Assembly (NCBI RefSeq): GCF_000731985.1
Contig: NZ_JNCS01000001.1
Coordinates: forward strand, 1 to 64,000
Direction: 5' to 3'
DNA length: 64,000 nt
DNA from: Natrinema altunense
Lineage (GTDB): Archaea; Halobacteriota; Halobacteria; Halobacteriales; Natrialbaceae
Position numbers and translations under genes: made by a program. A model generated the notes under the pieces. The model searched no databases. It saw only the letters and a program-made list of their open reading frames with translations, and was not told the DNA's origin. Positions 46,865 to 56,660 of the stretch are shown here, piece after piece (position 1 is the first letter of the stretch; each line of letters begins with the position of its first letter).

Positions 46865-47692
46865 ATGGCAGACAATGACAACACAGGCGAACGGGCGAGA
46901 CGCGACTCGAGGACCGATCGACGAACCCTCCTGCGGGCCGCGGGCACGACGCTCGTCGGCGGCACAGGACTGGCTGCCACGGCGGGATCGGCGTCCGCAC
47001 AGGTGGCCGTCCCCGAGGTGATCGAGGTCGACGACGGACTCTTCGGCTGGAGCGCCGACGGCAGTCTGCCCGTCACGGACGAACTGTTCGTCTTCATTCA
47101 CGGCTGGTTCGGCGACAGCACCGTCTCGAGTCAGGCGTCGACCGTTCAGGACGCCCTCGAATCAGGCGGGTATACGCCGACCGAATCCGTCGCGATCGAG
47201 TGGCCCGCAACCAACTTCAACTACCTCGGCGCGGAGTCCGACACCGAGGACGTCGGCGCGGTCGTCGCCGACCTTATCGAGGACTTCGACGACGCCGGCG
47301 GCGGCAACGTCCGCCTCGTCGGTCATTCGCTCGGCGGCCGCTGTGTCTACTGGACGGCGACCAAACTCGGCAACGGTTCCGGAATCGGGACCGTCGCAGG
47401 ACTGGGCACGGCCGCCGACGGGTCCGAAATCTGTGGCGAGCCGTGGAACTCCGGCCTCGACACCGCCTGCGAGGTCCGTAACTACCACTCGCAAAACGAC
47501 TCGCTGGTCGGCTCGGCGTACGGCGGGATCGGTGATACCGCACTCGGGACGGAGGGGGCCGGCTGTTCCCCCGCCTCGAACTACAGCGATGTCGACGTGA
47601 CCGGCAGCGTCGGCGGCCACCTCGAGTATCTGGGGGACGACGCGGTCGGTTCAGACCTCGCCGACGCGATCACCACCGGCGGCTGCGAGTAA
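46865..47692 (+). CDS. Tat-exported alpha/beta hydrolase (lipase-like)
   Basis: A 275-residue secreted enzyme. RRTLLRAAGTTLVGG and SASAQ form a Tat signal with a cleavable end. FVFIHGWFGDSTVSS is the oxyanion-hole loop, and LVGHSLGGRCV the nucleophile elbow with catalytic Ser. A late HLEYLG supplies a candidate catalytic His. Several cysteines in the second half (EICGEPW, DTACEV, GAGCSP) may form disulfides outside the cell. The ATG at 46865 gives the best signal; an in-frame ATG four codons upstream is possible. The substrate is probably an ester or lipid. Confidence 0.88.
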   Translation: MADNDNTGERARRDSRTDRRTLLRAAGTTLVGGTGLAATAGSASAQVAVPEVIEVDDGLFGWSADGSLPVTDELFVFIHGWFGDSTVSSQASTVQDALESGGYTPTESVAIEWPATNFNYLGAESDTEDVGAVVADLIEDFDDAGGGNVRLVGHSLGGRCVYWTATKLGNGSGIGTVAGLGTAADGSEICGEPWNSGLDTACEVRNYHSQNDSLVGSAYGGIGDTALGTEGAGCSPASNYSDVDVTGSVGGHLEYLGDDAVGSDLADAITTGGCE

Positions 47693-47807
47693 GACGCTCG
47701 CGACCGTTCTTGGCGACCCCGCCGTCGCTTCGCCACGCCGGTCGCTCCGTCGATGGCGATGGACGTGACTGCGGGCGGTCACGCCTCGCCGACTCCCGGA
47801 GAGTGCC

Positions 47808-49112
47808 TTACGGGCTCAGCCGCTGGCGGTCTCGCGGGAAGAGGACGGCTTCTCGGATGTTGTCCAGTCCGAGGATCGTCATGATCAGGCGCTCGCCGCC
47901 GAGGCCGAAGCCGGCGTGGGGCGGCATGCCGTACTTGAACATCTTGGTGTAGTACTCGAACTGGTCGGGATCGAGGCCCTGCTGTTCGAAGCCCTCGATG
48001 AGCTTCTCGTGGCGGTGTTCGCGCTGGCCGCCCGACACCAGTTCCATGCGCGGGTGCATCAGGTCGAAGCCGGTCGAAAGCTCCGGATCGTCGTCGTGAT
48101 CCTTGATGTAGAACGGCTTGATCTCGCTTGGCCAGTCCGTGATGAAGTAGTGGCCACCGACGTCCTGTCCGAGGGCCTCCTCGGCCGCTGTCGAGAGATC
48201 GTCGCCCCAGACGAGTTGGTCGTCGAGTTCGCCCGTCGCGTTGATGCGCTCGATGGCGTCCTCGTAGCTGATGCGCGGGAAGGCCTCGTCGGGCACGCCG
48301 AACTCGTCTTCGAGGCCAAGCGCCTCGAGTTCGTCGGCGCAGTTGTTCTCGACGGCCTCGTAGGCGGCGCGGACGACACCCTCGACGACGTCCATGGCAT
48401 CGTTCTGGTCGCAGAACGCGCCCTCGAAGTCGATCGAGGTCGCTTCGTTGAGGTGCCGCGGCGTGTTGTGTTCCTCGGCGCGGAAGATCGGACCGATCTC
48501 GAAGACGCGCTCGACGTTCGAGCCGGCGATGAGTTGCTTGAACAGCTGGGGCGACTGGTTCATGAACGCTTCCTCGCCGAAGTAGGTGATCGGGAAGAGT
48601 TCGGTACCGCCCTCGGTCCCGGTCGCGACGATCTTCGGCGTGTTGATCTCCGTGCAGTCGAACGTGCGGAACTGCTCGCGAACCGCACGCAGGATCTCCG
48701 AGCGGATCTCGAAGACGGCCTGTACCTCGTCCTTGCGCAGGTCGAGGGTACGGTTGTCGAGTCGCGTCGAGAGGTCGGCGTCGACCTTCCCCGAGGGATC
48801 GAGCGGCAGTTCGGGGTCGGCGGGCGCGATGATCTCGACGGACTCGGGCGTGACTTCGACGCCCGTCGGCGCGCGCGGTTCCTCCTCGACCGCGCCGGAG
48901 ACCTTGACGACGCTCTCGCGCGAAACGTCGAGTCCCGTCTCGACCAAGTCGTCGTCCATCTCGTCTTTCTCGAACTTGATCTGGATCTTGCCGGCGGTAT
49001 CCCGGAGAATCAGGAACGCGATGCCCCCGAGATCGCGGATCTCGTGGACCCATCCGGCGACCGTCACGTCGTCGCCCGGCTCGGCGTCGGCAGTGTAGGT
49101 TCTATCCTGCAT
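47808..49112 (-). CDS. aspS: aspartyl-tRNA synthetase (archaeal type)
   Basis: A 434-residue class IIb synthetase. The N-terminal OB-fold ([23 protein letters not shown]) reads the anticodon. Motif 2 is [21 protein letters not shown] and motif 3 [30 protein letters not shown]-like residues form the aspartate pocket. The archaeal form lacks the bacterial GAD insertion, and the length agrees. Whether it is discriminating or also charges tRNA-Asn cannot be told by eye. Confidence 0.96.
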   Translation of the reverse strand: MQDRTYTADAEPGDDVTVAGWVHEIRDLGGIAFLILRDTAGKIQIKFEKDEMDDDLVETGLDVSRESVVKVSGAVEEEPRAPTGVEVTPESVEIIAPADPELPLDPSGKVDADLSTRLDNRTLDLRKDEVQAVFEIRSEILRAVREQFRTFDCTEINTPKIVATGTEGGTELFPITYFGEEAFMNQSPQLFKQLIAGSNVERVFEIGPIFRAEEHNTPRHLNEATSIDFEGAFCDQNDAMDVVEGVVRAAYEAVENNCADELEALGLEDEFGVPDEAFPRISYEDAIERINATGELDDQLVWGDDLSTAAEEALGQDVGGHYFITDWPSEIKPFYIKDHDDDPELSTGFDLMHPRMELVSGGQREHRHEKLIEGFEQQGLDPDQFEYYTKMFKYGMPPHAGFGLGGERLIMTILGLDNIREAVLFPRDRQRLSP

Positions 49113-49276
49113 ACCACCCGATTCACGCAGGCGGAACTTAAGCGCAGTCGTTCGCGCCGAGCGGCTCCCGCCGGTTCTCGCCGCGCGTGCGATCCGCGGT
49201 GTCCCGGCCGGCGACTCTCGACGGCGGCCCCTCGGCGGCGGGAAACCGTTTTGCCGAGCGGGCCGATTACCGGCGT

Positions 49277-50077
49277 ATGGACGACCTCGAGCGACTCGCT
49301 GACGCGATCCGACGTGCAGACACGGCCGTCGCCTTCACCGGCGCCGGACTCTCGGCCCCCTCGGGCGTCCCGACCTTCCGCGGCGACGACGGCATCTGGG
49401 AGCGATTCGACGAGCGGCAGTTCGCCTCCGACCGGTTCCGGCGCGATCCCGCGGGGTTCTGGACGGATCGGGTCGCCCTCCACCGAGCGATGTTCGACGA
49501 GGAGTACGAGCCGAACGCGGGCCACGAAGCGCTGGCCGCGATGGGACGTGACGGAAATCTCGAGGCGATCCTCACCCAGAACACCGACGGGTTACACGGC
49601 GATGCCGTGGGAGCGGGCGGCGAGCGGACGAGCGACGGCGAACCCGACGCCGCGGGCGAGACCGAAACGACCGTCCTCGAACTCCACGGCAACTCGCGGC
49701 GGGTCCGCTGTACCGACTGCGGAAACCGCCGGGACGGCGATCCGATCGTCGAGCGCGCAGCCGCGGGCGAACTGCCGCCGACGTGCGAGTGTGGGGGCGT
49801 CTTCAAACCGGATGTCGTTCTCTTCGGTGACCGGCTTCCGGACGCCGTCCTTCGGCGGGCCCGATCGCTCGCTCGCGAGAGCGACGTGTTCCTCGCGATC
49901 GGATCCTCGCTCGTCGTCGAACCCGCGGCCTCGCTCCCGCGACTCGCCGCGTCGACCGGCGCGACGGTCGCCATCGTGAACCTCGAGCCGACGCCGTGTG
50001 ACGGGATCGCCGAAACGGTGCTTCGCGAGGACGTGACGGCGGTGCTTCCGCGGCTGCGAGAGCTGACCGTAGCGTGA
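49277..50077 (+). CDS. NAD-dependent protein deacylase (sirtuin)
   Basis: A 266-residue Sir2-family enzyme that removes acyl groups from lysine using [25 protein letters not shown] is the NAD loop, TQNTDGLH holds the conserved Asn-Asp, and ELHGNSRRV the catalytic His. The zinc module has CTDC and CECGG. FGDRLP and [10 protein letters not shown] complete the fold. A short acidic insertion ([16 protein letters not shown]) lies between TQNTDG and the catalytic His, likely a haloarchaeal surface loop. The ATG at 49277 gives the usual start. Confidence 0.94.
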   Translation: MDDLERLADAIRRADTAVAFTGAGLSAPSGVPTFRGDDGIWERFDERQFASDRFRRDPAGFWTDRVALHRAMFDEEYEPNAGHEALAAMGRDGNLEAILTQNTDGLHGDAVGAGGERTSDGEPDAAGETETTVLELHGNSRRVRCTDCGNRRDGDPIVERAAAGELPPTCECGGVFKPDVVLFGDRLPDAVLRRARSLARESDVFLAIGSSLVVEPAASLPRLAASTGATVAIVNLEPTPCDGIAETVLREDVTAVLPRLRELTVA

Positions 50078-50269
50078 GGCCTACCGGGTCGGGTGCCTCG
50101 AGAATCGGTCGTCGATCGACGGCAGCGCCTCGAGAGTCGGCCCGAGGGCCAGCGCCGGCGACGACGCTTCGAACGCGGCGAGGAGGCTCATGCCCGTTCA
50201 TGCGGCGCGAAACGACAAAACAGTCGAGGCCACTCTCACGTGTGCCGGCCGGTCGGGACCGATCGCCGA

Positions 50270-50971
50270 TTACGCGTCGTTGGCCGCGTCGACGGTGTCC
50301 CGAACCGCTTCGATCCCCTCGTCGTGTGCGAGGTCCCCGACGACGACCACGTCGGCGTACTGGGCCATCGCGTACGCGGAGTCGTAGTCGTGGATCCCGC
50401 CACCGTAGAACAGCGTCGATTCGTCGGTCGCCTCGGCGGCGGCCTCGACGACGGCCTCGTCGCCGAGGGTGCCGGAGTACTCGACGTAGACGATCTCCTG
50501 GCCGAACATGTGCTCGGCGACCGTCGCGTACGCGCCGACGTCGTCGGCATCGAGGTCGCAGTTGGCCTCGGTCAACTCCGCGACGTCGGCCTCGGGGTTC
50601 ATGACGATGTAGGCTTCCGTCGTCGTCCGATCCCAGTCGAGTTCGCCCTCGAGCCGAACCCACTCCTTGTGAGCCTCGGTGATCCAGAACGGCGAGCCGG
50701 CGTTGAAGACGGTCGGAATGAGATAGCCGTCCAGCGCGTCGTCCTCGAGAACGACCTCGGGGTTCGATGGTTCCTGATAGAGCGCGACATCGTGTTCGGC
50801 GCAGGCTTCGATGACCGCGCTCATGTTCTCCTCGGTGATGCCCATGGTCCCGCCGACTTCGATCGCATCGGTGCCGGTCGCACAGAGATCGCCGTAGGTC
50901 ACGCCCTCGGGGAGCTCCTTGTCCGGGTCGATCTTGAGAATGTGGTTCCAGTCGTCCCAGGGGGTAGTCAT
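50270..50971 (-). CDS. geranylgeranylglyceryl phosphate synthase
   Basis: A 233-residue TIM-barrel prenyltransferase that joins glycerol-1-phosphate and geranylgeranyl-PP, the first ether bond of archaeal lipids. [26 protein letters not shown] and YVEYSGT are phosphate- and prenyl-binding segments, and [26 protein letters not shown] is the C-terminal phosphate loop. The ATG at 50971 begins the conserved [14 protein letters not shown]. The length fits haloarchaeal group I enzymes. About 190 bases to the left (50078-50269) hold no gene. Confidence 0.93.
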   Translation of the reverse strand: MTTPWDDWNHILKIDPDKELPEGVTYGDLCATGTDAIEVGGTMGITEENMSAVIEACAEHDVALYQEPSNPEVVLEDDALDGYLIPTVFNAGSPFWITEAHKEWVRLEGELDWDRTTTEAYIVMNPEADVAELTEANCDLDADDVGAYATVAEHMFGQEIVYVEYSGTLGDEAVVEAAAEATDESTLFYGGGIHDYDSAYAMAQYADVVVVGDLAHDEGIEAVRDTVDAANDA

Positions 50972-51188
50972 ACCGCGTCGTTTCCCGACAACCAGCAAAA
51001 GCGCTACGAAACGCCCCCGTCCCGCGGATCGCGCGTCGCGTCCGGCCACGCCTCGGCCCGCCGGCGGTCTCCACCCCGAACGGGAGCCCGCAGTGGTTGA
51101 TTTCGGGTCTCGTCGAGCGGCGATTCCGCGGCCAGCACGCGACGGTACGTCCTCCGGCGCGGACCGGTGTCGGCGTCCCGTGGCGCGC

Positions 51189-51362
51189 CTACAGTTGCTC
51201 GGCGCTGACGGCCCGCATCGAGCTATCGTTCTCGACTTCCCAGATCCGGAGCACGAGGTGTGCCTTACAGTAGTACTCGGCGGTCTCGAGGCCGGTCCGT
51301 CCGTTCTCGAGGACGAGCTGGCACGTGCCCCCGTTCGAACACTCTGGTGAATGTTCACACAT
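51189..51362 (-). CDS. small cysteine/histidine protein
   Basis: A 57-residue protein, [17 protein letters not shown] then [17 protein letters not shown]. The spacing of Cys and His (CEH, EC, TC, YC, H) is that of a compact zinc-binding fold. It has no signal peptide. Its composition is clearly protein-like. Many haloarchaea carry such stand-alone mini zinc fingers, whose roles are mostly unknown. It is followed (toward lower coordinates) by about 217 bases with no gene. Confidence 0.65.
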   Translation of the reverse strand: MCEHSPECSNGGTCQLVLENGRTGLETAEYYCKAHLVLRIWEVENDSSMRAVSAEQL

Positions 51363-51499
51363 TTGAACTCGGTTCGTCTACTCGTCTCGGCGTCAAGGCT
51401 CTGTCGGTGAATGCGTTCGGCCCTCGCGGTCGGTTCGGGAGCCGGATCGCGGTTGGGCGGCGGCTCCCCGAATCGGTCGCTGACGGTTGCGATTGGGCC

Positions 51500-52690
51500 T
51501 TAGATCCCCTGACTCATCAGATGGCTCCGCAACACGTCGGCCTCCTTGTTGCCCGCGCCGGTGTTGACGATGACGACCGTCTCCGAGCCGTCGAACACGC
51601 CGCGCTCCGCGAGTTCCCACGCCCCGCTGGCGGCCGCCGCCGCGCTCGGGATCAGTTCGAGCCCTTCCGCCTGGGCCACCCGCGCAGCGGACTCGAGGAT
51701 GTCCGGGTCCTCGGTCGCGACCGCGCCGCCGTCGGTCTCGTGGATCGCTGCGAGTACGCGCGGGCTCGCCGCCGGATCGGCGATCTCGAGTTCGCCACAG
51801 ATCGTGTCGGGGTGGTCGACGGAGCGGTGTTCGTCGCGGTCCTCGTCGACCGCCTCGACGATCGGCGCACAGCCGGCCGCCTGCGCGGCGTAGAGTGCAG
51901 GGAGGTCGTCGGTGATTCCGAGGTCGCGGAACTCCCGTGCGGCTTTGGCGAGTCCGACGAGTCCGGTGCCGGCCCCCGTCGGGTACGCGATGACGTCGGG
52001 AACCGTCCACTCGAGTTGTTCGACGAGTTCGTAGAACAGCGTCTTCGCGCCCTCGTGACGATACGGCGTTTCGAACGACCGGAGCGAGTACCAGTCGTCG
52101 TGTTCCGCGATCCCGTCCACGAACGCGTCGACGGCATCGCCGTAGCGGCCGCCGACGACGTTCATGTCCCCGCCGTGGACGTTGACCATGGCCTTGTTGG
52201 TAAAGCCGGATCGCGAGGGGAGGTAGGCGTGGGTGTCGAGTCCCGCACGGGCCGCGTAGGCCGCGACGGCCTGACCGCCGTTGCCCGGCGAGGGAAGCGC
52301 GACGTCGCTTGCGCCGTGTTGGGCGGCAGCACTGACGGCCACTGACGCGCCGCGGTCGGCGACCGAACCCGTCGGGTTCCGACCCTCGTCTTTGATCAGC
52401 ACGCGCTCGACGCCGAGTTCGGCGGCCAGGTCGGGGCAGTCGACCAGCGCCGTCGCTCCCTCGTTCGTCGTCACCGCCGACTCGCGGGCCACGGGGAGCA
52501 GTTCCGCGTAGCGCCACTGCGAGTCGAACGGTCGGTCGGCGAGCGTCTCGCGGTCGAGGTCGATCGCGTCGTAGTCGTAGCTCGGATCGAGCGCACCGCC
52601 ACAGTCCGGACAGTGATGGGACGCGGCGGCGTCGACGGTCGCCCCGCAGTCGACACACTCGAGCCCGACGAAGGCGTCTGTCGGTTCCAT
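51500..52690 (-). CDS. threonine-synthase-like protein lacking the PLP lysine
   Basis: A 396-residue fold-type II protein with the N-terminal zinc-ribbon (CVDCGATVDAA, CPDCGG) found in archaeal threonine synthases. The usual active-site block NPTGSFKDRG is here NPTGSVADRG; the lysine that forms the Schiff base with PLP is Ala (residue 111, codon 52358-52360). Other conserved parts remain: LPSPGNGGQAVAAYAARAG, PTGAGTGLVGLAKAARE and VIVNTGAGNK. Either it is an inactive or regulatory paralogue, or it uses a different chemistry. It is unlikely to be the cell's only ThrC. Confidence 0.85.
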   Translation of the reverse strand: MEPTDAFVGLECVDCGATVDAAASHHCPDCGGALDPSYDYDAIDLDRETLADRPFDSQWRYAELLPVARESAVTTNEGATALVDCPDLAAELGVERVLIKDEGRNPTGSVADRGASVAVSAAAQHGASDVALPSPGNGGQAVAAYAARAGLDTHAYLPSRSGFTNKAMVNVHGGDMNVVGGRYGDAVDAFVDGIAEHDDWYSLRSFETPYRHEGAKTLFYELVEQLEWTVPDVIAYPTGAGTGLVGLAKAAREFRDLGITDDLPALYAAQAAGCAPIVEAVDEDRDEHRSVDHPDTICGELEIADPAASPRVLAAIHETDGGAVATEDPDILESAARVAQAEGLELIPSAAAAASGAWELAERGVFDGSETVVIVNTGAGNKEADVLRSHLMSQGI

Positions 52691-52834
52691 ACGCGACCCT
52701 TCGGGGCGTCGAACTAAGGGTTGTCCATCGGCAGCGCGACCCCGACGGGCGGGTATCGAGTGTCGGCATCGGGAGTAGCGGTCGCTACGCCGTGAGTCGA
52801 AAGCCCGACAGAATCGGACGGGAGAACGGAGAGA

Positions 52835-53011
52835 TCAGTTGTCGCCGGCCTTCGACTGCCACTCGTAGCCGCGTCGTTTGGCGGACTTGCCGAAGCCACA
52901 CGACGAGCACTCTTTCTTCTTCGTGTGGTACGATTTCTCACCGCAGCGACGACACTTCGTGTGGGTCGTCTTGTTCTTCTTTCCTTGGCTCGGGGTTCCT
53001 GCACCAGTCAT
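52835..53011 (-). CDS. rpl37e: 50S ribosomal protein L37e
   Basis: A 58-residue basic ribosomal protein with two CxxC pairs ([10 protein letters not shown] and CSSCGFG) that bind one zinc, and the family start [15 protein letters not shown]. It is found in archaea and eukaryotes. Its ATG overlaps the stop of the Lsm gene (ATGA at 53008-53011), a pairing that is conserved in haloarchaea. Confidence 0.96.
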   Translation of the reverse strand: MTGAGTPSQGKKNKTTHTKCRRCGEKSYHTKKKECSSCGFGKSAKRRGYEWQSKAGDN

Positions 53012-53235
53012 GGAGTGATCGAAACGACGTTATCGCCGCGTATAATGGTTGTGTCTTCGGCCGGCGGCTCCTCCTCGACGTTGCCCTCGACGGGGATCGT
53101 CACGTCCTCGAGCACCAGATTCATGTGTTGGTCGTAGCCGGCGAGGTCGCCGACGTACTCGTCGCCACTCTTGAGTCGTACTGTCACGCGGTCGCCGAGT
53201 GACGCCTCGAGGACGTCCAGCGGTCGTCCACTCAT
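53008..53235 (-). CDS. lsm: Sm-like RNA-binding protein (Lsm)
   Basis: A 75-residue Lsm protein that forms RNA-binding rings. Sm1 is seen as [21 protein letters not shown] and [13 protein letters not shown], and Sm2 as [10 protein letters not shown]. The ATG at 53235 starts the conserved part. The protein is short, as in other haloarchaea, and is translationally coupled to rpl37e. Confidence 0.95.
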   Translation of the reverse strand: MSGRPLDVLEASLGDRVTVRLKSGDEYVGDLAGYDQHMNLVLEDVTIPVEGNVEEEPPAEDTTIIRGDNVVSITP

Positions 53236-53433
53236 ACGCAACACCGCAGGTGACGGACACTTAATCGTACCGGTCCGGAGTCCGGGTTCGCCGGGGTAGT
53301 GCTGGTACCGCACACCGTGGCCGAGAGCGACACGGAACGGGACCGTCGTCCCGCGATTTTGCGGCCCGGAACGGCGAGGAGACCGGGACGAGGGTCCCGT
53401 CACCAGTTCGTACATCGCTCGCTAGCGGAGACC

Positions 53434-53517
53434 GATAGTAGCAGCCGAAACGATTGACACACTGATCGCAACGCTGTCGTGCGATCAGGTGTACACTGAC
53501 TTTCAGTTGCTACTATA
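53434..53517. repeat. palindromic element, copy B
   Basis: 84 bases that, reverse-complemented, match copy A (9002-9085) at 73 of 84 positions with no gaps. The arms are slightly imperfect here (TATAGTAGCAACTGAAA against GATAGTAGCAGCCGAAA). The right edge CTACTATAACC lies 38 bases upstream of the next gene and could serve as its promoter. Confidence 0.85.
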
Positions 53518-53555
53518 ACCAAACGGCTAAGTGTACACTCGTTGAGCGTCCGCCC

Positions 53556-53864
53556 ATGGGCGACAAGAAGTTCACCCTCGTAGAGTTGCACATCGACGGC
53601 GAGACGCAGTTCGGGCTGGGCTCGATCGGCAAGGCGCTGCCGATCAGCAGTATCGAACCGACGGCCGAGACGGATCACGACCTGGAGACCGAGACCGACG
53701 AGGAGACGGCCGACGAATCGGGCGGCACCGGCAAGAGCGCCGTCGGCGCGCTGGTCGCGCTCGTCGTCCTCGTCGGCATCGCTGCCGCCGCCAAGAAGTT
53801 CCGCGGCGGTGACGAGGAGCGGGAACTCGAGGCCGAGGAAGAGCCCGACGTCATCGTCAACTAA
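53556..53864 (+). CDS. small single-pass membrane protein
   Basis: A 102-residue protein. A folded N-terminus (KKFTLVELHIDGETQFG, with IGKALPISSIEP) is followed by an acidic linker (LETETDEETADE), one membrane helix (AVGALVALVVLVGIAAAAKK) and an acidic tail. This looks like a haloarchaeal conserved protein of unknown role. Its promoter may come from the edge of palindromic element B. Confidence 0.75.
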   Translation: MGDKKFTLVELHIDGETQFGLGSIGKALPISSIEPTAETDHDLETETDEETADESGGTGKSAVGALVALVVLVGIAAAAKKFRGGDEERELEAEEEPDVIVN

Positions 53865-53936
53865 CCGCCCGCCGGCGATCCGTTCGATCGCGGAGCGAGC
53901 CGAACGCTTTTGCGCGTCCTTCCCATACCGATACCC

Positions 53937-54893
53937 GTGAATCTCTATCGTAGCGCCCGGGCGGTCGCCGGGGCGTCCGGTGACGATGCGATCGACTGGC
54001 GGTCGGCCGCCGATGCCGCCAAGGCTGCGACGGACCCCGGCTCGCTCGACCTCGAGGCCGGGGAGCGCGAGGCCTACGCCCGCGATGTCCGAGACGCCCG
54101 AACGGCCGTGCGGACGGTCTCGGGCGTCGACTTCGACGTCCCCGAGACCGTCGAGATCCAGAACCGCCACCACTGGATCGACGCCAACGTCGCCACCTTC
54201 GAACGCGTCATGGGAACGCTCGAGACACACACCGGGACGTTCCCCGGCGTCGCCCGGACGATCAATACGGGAACGATGACCGTCTTGCTCTCCTTCCTCG
54301 GGCGGAACGTCCTCGGCCAGTACGATCCGCTCCTCCTGGCCGATGCCCCGACGGACGACCACGCGTTGTACTTCGTCCGCCCGAACATCCTCAACGCGGC
54401 CACCAAGCTCGACGTGGATGCGGACCGGTTCCGCCGCTGGATCGCCTTCCACGAGGTCACCCACGCCGCCGAGTTCGGGGCCGCGCCGTGGCTCTCCGAC
54501 CACCTCGAGTCCCGAATGGAAGAGGGGATCGCGACGCTCTCGGAGGGCTCGTTCGACCGGGACGCCTTCCGGGACCTCGACGCCGCGATGACCGTCGTCG
54601 AGGGGTACGCCGAACTCCTGATGGATCACGCCTTCGACGACGAGTACGAGGATCTCCGGCGGAAACTCGACGAGCGCCGGCAGGGCCGGGGGCCGCTCCA
54701 GAAGCTGTTCCGTCGCCTGCTCGGCCTCGGGCTCAAGGAGCGTCAGTACGAACGCGGGAAGAACTTCTTCGAGCACGTCGTCGCCGTCCGCGACCTCGAG
54801 ACGGCGAGCCTGGTCTGGGAGGGGCCCGAGAACCTCCCCAGTCACGACGAACTCGACGCGCCGGGGGCGTGGATTCGGCGCGTCGACCGCTGA
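53937..54893 (+). CDS. zinc metalloprotease-like protein (DUF2342 family)
   Basis: A 318-residue protein with the metal-binding HEVTH (residues 172-176), in the context WIAFHEVTHAAEFGAAPWL. A later EEGIATLSEG and GYAELLMDHAF are typical of the DUF2342 / F420-associated metalloprotease group. The GTG at 53937 (MNLYRSARAVAGASG) is preferred because relatives begin like this; a TTG 27 bases upstream is unlikely. The protease activity is inferred from the motif; the substrate is unknown. Confidence 0.87.
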   Translation: MNLYRSARAVAGASGDDAIDWRSAADAAKAATDPGSLDLEAGEREAYARDVRDARTAVRTVSGVDFDVPETVEIQNRHHWIDANVATFERVMGTLETHTGTFPGVARTINTGTMTVLLSFLGRNVLGQYDPLLLADAPTDDHALYFVRPNILNAATKLDVDADRFRRWIAFHEVTHAAEFGAAPWLSDHLESRMEEGIATLSEGSFDRDAFRDLDAAMTVVEGYAELLMDHAFDDEYEDLRRKLDERRQGRGPLQKLFRRLLGLGLKERQYERGKNFFEHVVAVRDLETASLVWEGPENLPSHDELDAPGAWIRRVDR

Positions 54894-54982
54894 ACGACCT
54901 CGACACGTTCCGGATCCGATGTCCGTTTTGCCGCGAAGGCGGTCGCTCGTCCCTGAACCACTGATCGTCCTACCGCGGTCAG

Positions 54983-55204
54983 TCAGGTCGTAATCCGGAG
55001 CAGATACCAGAGCAACGCCCCGCCGGCGACGAGACCGCCGAGTATCGCCGCGCCGACCACCGGCAGGGCGGCGTCGCTCTGGAGGGCGACCAGGCCGCCG
55101 GAGAGCCCGACCAGCAGAACGAAACCGGCCTTGAGTTGGCTGGCCCCCGCAGTCGAACCGCTCGAGCGCGCGGCGTCGCGTCCCGGACCGCGATCCCGGC
55201 TCAT
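54983..55204 (-). CDS. small membrane protein
   Basis: A 73-residue protein with two hydrophobic segments (AGFVLLVGLSGGLVALQ and VVGAAILGGLVAGGALLWYLL). Its ATG overlaps the stop of the NTF2-like gene (55201-55204), so it is the second gene of a two-gene unit. No motif is seen, and it may help to localise its neighbour's product. Confidence 0.7.
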   Translation of the reverse strand: MSRDRGPGRDAARSSGSTAGASQLKAGFVLLVGLSGGLVALQSDAALPVVGAAILGGLVAGGALLWYLLRITT

Positions 55205-55608
55205 AGCTCGCGGGGCGCGCTGACGTGCATCGCGACGAACTGCCAGGCGTTCGCACGCGGGTCGTCGGCCCCGTCCCGTTCCACCAGCGTTCCGCTCCAA
55301 CGGCTGTCGAACCGGTGGCGGTCGCCGGTCGCCGTCTCCGTCCAGGCCATCGTCACCTCGTCGGCGAACGTCGCGAACCCGCCACGGTCGGTGACGGCGA
55401 GCCCCTGGCTTTCGACGACCCATTTCTCGGTCGTCTCGGTCTGTGCCTCGAGGGCCGCGGCGACGTCGTCACCGCCGAACAGGGACTCACTGATGCCGAA
55501 CTTGACGGTCGAATCGGCGTCCGAAAAGTAGGGCGTAAGCGGGTCGCCGTCGCGGAGTGCGTCGTAGTAGTCGCGGACGACGGCCTCGGCGCTCGCGCTC
55601 GGTGGCAT
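55201..55608 (-). CDS. NTF2-like (SnoaL-type) protein
   Basis: A 135-residue protein with the cone-shaped NTF2 pattern: the N-terminal helix ASAEAVVRDYYDALRDGD, then YFSDADSTVKFG and strands FATFADEVTMAWTE, HRFDSRWSGTLVERDG and NAWQFVAMHVSAP. Such domains serve as isomerases, lyases or ligand-binding scaffolds; catalytic residues are not obvious here. It is coupled to the small membrane protein that follows. Confidence 0.82.
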   Translation of the reverse strand: MPPSASAEAVVRDYYDALRDGDPLTPYFSDADSTVKFGISESLFGGDDVAAALEAQTETTEKWVVESQGLAVTDRGGFATFADEVTMAWTETATGDRHRFDSRWSGTLVERDGADDPRANAWQFVAMHVSAPREL

Positions 55609-55707
55609 GGTTCACCCCTCGAAGCCCGCTCCCAAAGAGTCATCGGACGCAGGCGCAGGTGCCGAGTACGGTCGGGCGACGCCGGCGACCCGCCGAGTCG
55701 GACCCGC

Positions 55708-56259
55708 TCACATGAAGCCGCGATCGACCTCGTCGGTCTCGATCAAGTCCTCGAGTTCCGCGTTCAGCAGGTCGTCGGCCTCCTCGAACCGCTCGGCGAG
55801 GTCCTCGAGTTCGTCGGGTCGGTCGTACTGATCGTACTCCATGGGCCCGAACGCGGGGCTCTCCATGGCCGCCATCACGTCGTCGAACAGGTCCTGCGGC
55901 CGCGTCGGCGCGTCCGCGTGGGTCTCGAGGACGGTCTCGAGGCGCTTGCCGACCGTCTCGGCTTGCTCCTCGTCGTCTGGCGGTGACTGGACCGCAAAGC
56001 GCCCGCCGGAATCGCGTTCGGGCATGAACGCGCCGATCTCGTCGTCGAGACTGCGCGCGACTCGCGTGCCGACGCCCCGTACCTCGAAGGGGTTCTTCGC
56101 GTACGTTTTCAGGAAGAAGACGCCGGCCCGGGGATGCGCGAGATACATGTCTTCGCCGACGCCGCCGGCGCGGTCACCGGCGACTGCGCGCCAGTTCTCC
56201 GGATCGACGCTCCGTTCGGTGACGTCTTCGAGTACGTCCTGCCACTCGCGAATCCGCAT
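55708..56259 (-). CDS. conserved haloarchaeal protein of unknown function
   Basis: A 183-residue acidic soluble protein: MRIREWQDVLEDVTERSVD, then VGEDMYLAHPRAGVFFLKTYAKNPF and VQSPPDDEEQAETVGKRLE, ending in an acidic helical tail. The ATG at 56259 is used; a longer frame adds a hydrophobic but unconserved extension. I recognise the style as a haloarchaeal conserved hypothetical but cannot name a family or a function. Confidence 0.75.
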   Translation of the reverse strand: MRIREWQDVLEDVTERSVDPENWRAVAGDRAGGVGEDMYLAHPRAGVFFLKTYAKNPFEVRGVGTRVARSLDDEIGAFMPERDSGGRFAVQSPPDDEEQAETVGKRLETVLETHADAPTRPQDLFDDVMAAMESPAFGPMEYDQYDRPDELEDLAERFEEADDLLNAELEDLIETDEVDRGFM

Positions 56260-56405
56260 ACCCGACGGTTCGGCCGCCGGCAGAAAGAACGTATCGATTG
56301 CGACGAAAGACGCCACAGCGATCCTGTTGGTCGGCAAAACGACCGATGCGAACCAAAAGGAATACGATCGCTCCCCCGTCAGGGAACGTAACCGACGCTT
56401 TCCCT

Positions 56406-56660
56406 ATGTCCGTCCGCCACTCACTCTCGCTCGTCGAACTGTTTCGCGCGACGCCGGCCAAGAGCGCGCTGCTGACGCTCGCACCGGTCACGCTGGCGCT
56501 CGGCCAGTTATGCAATAGTTACGTCAACGGCGTCTCGCCGGCCGTCTCGATCGCGTTCGCCGTCGTCATGCTCGGGTTCGCCGTCGTCGCGATGGGTCAC
56601 CACGCCGCCGAGCACCGCGTCCGACGGCTCGAGGCCGAGTACGGTCCGGGAAGGATCTAA
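56406..56660 (+). CDS. small two-helix membrane protein
   Basis: An 84-residue protein with two membrane helices (ALLTLAPVTLALGQLCNSYV and SIAFAVVMLGFAVVAMG) and a charged C-terminus (EHRVRRLEAEYG). It overlaps the convergent SPW-repeat gene by four bases. The ATG at 56406 gives a natural start. The function is unknown. Confidence 0.65.
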   Translation: MSVRHSLSLVELFRATPAKSALLTLAPVTLALGQLCNSYVNGVSPAVSIAFAVVMLGFAVVAMGHHAAEHRVRRLEAEYGPGRI

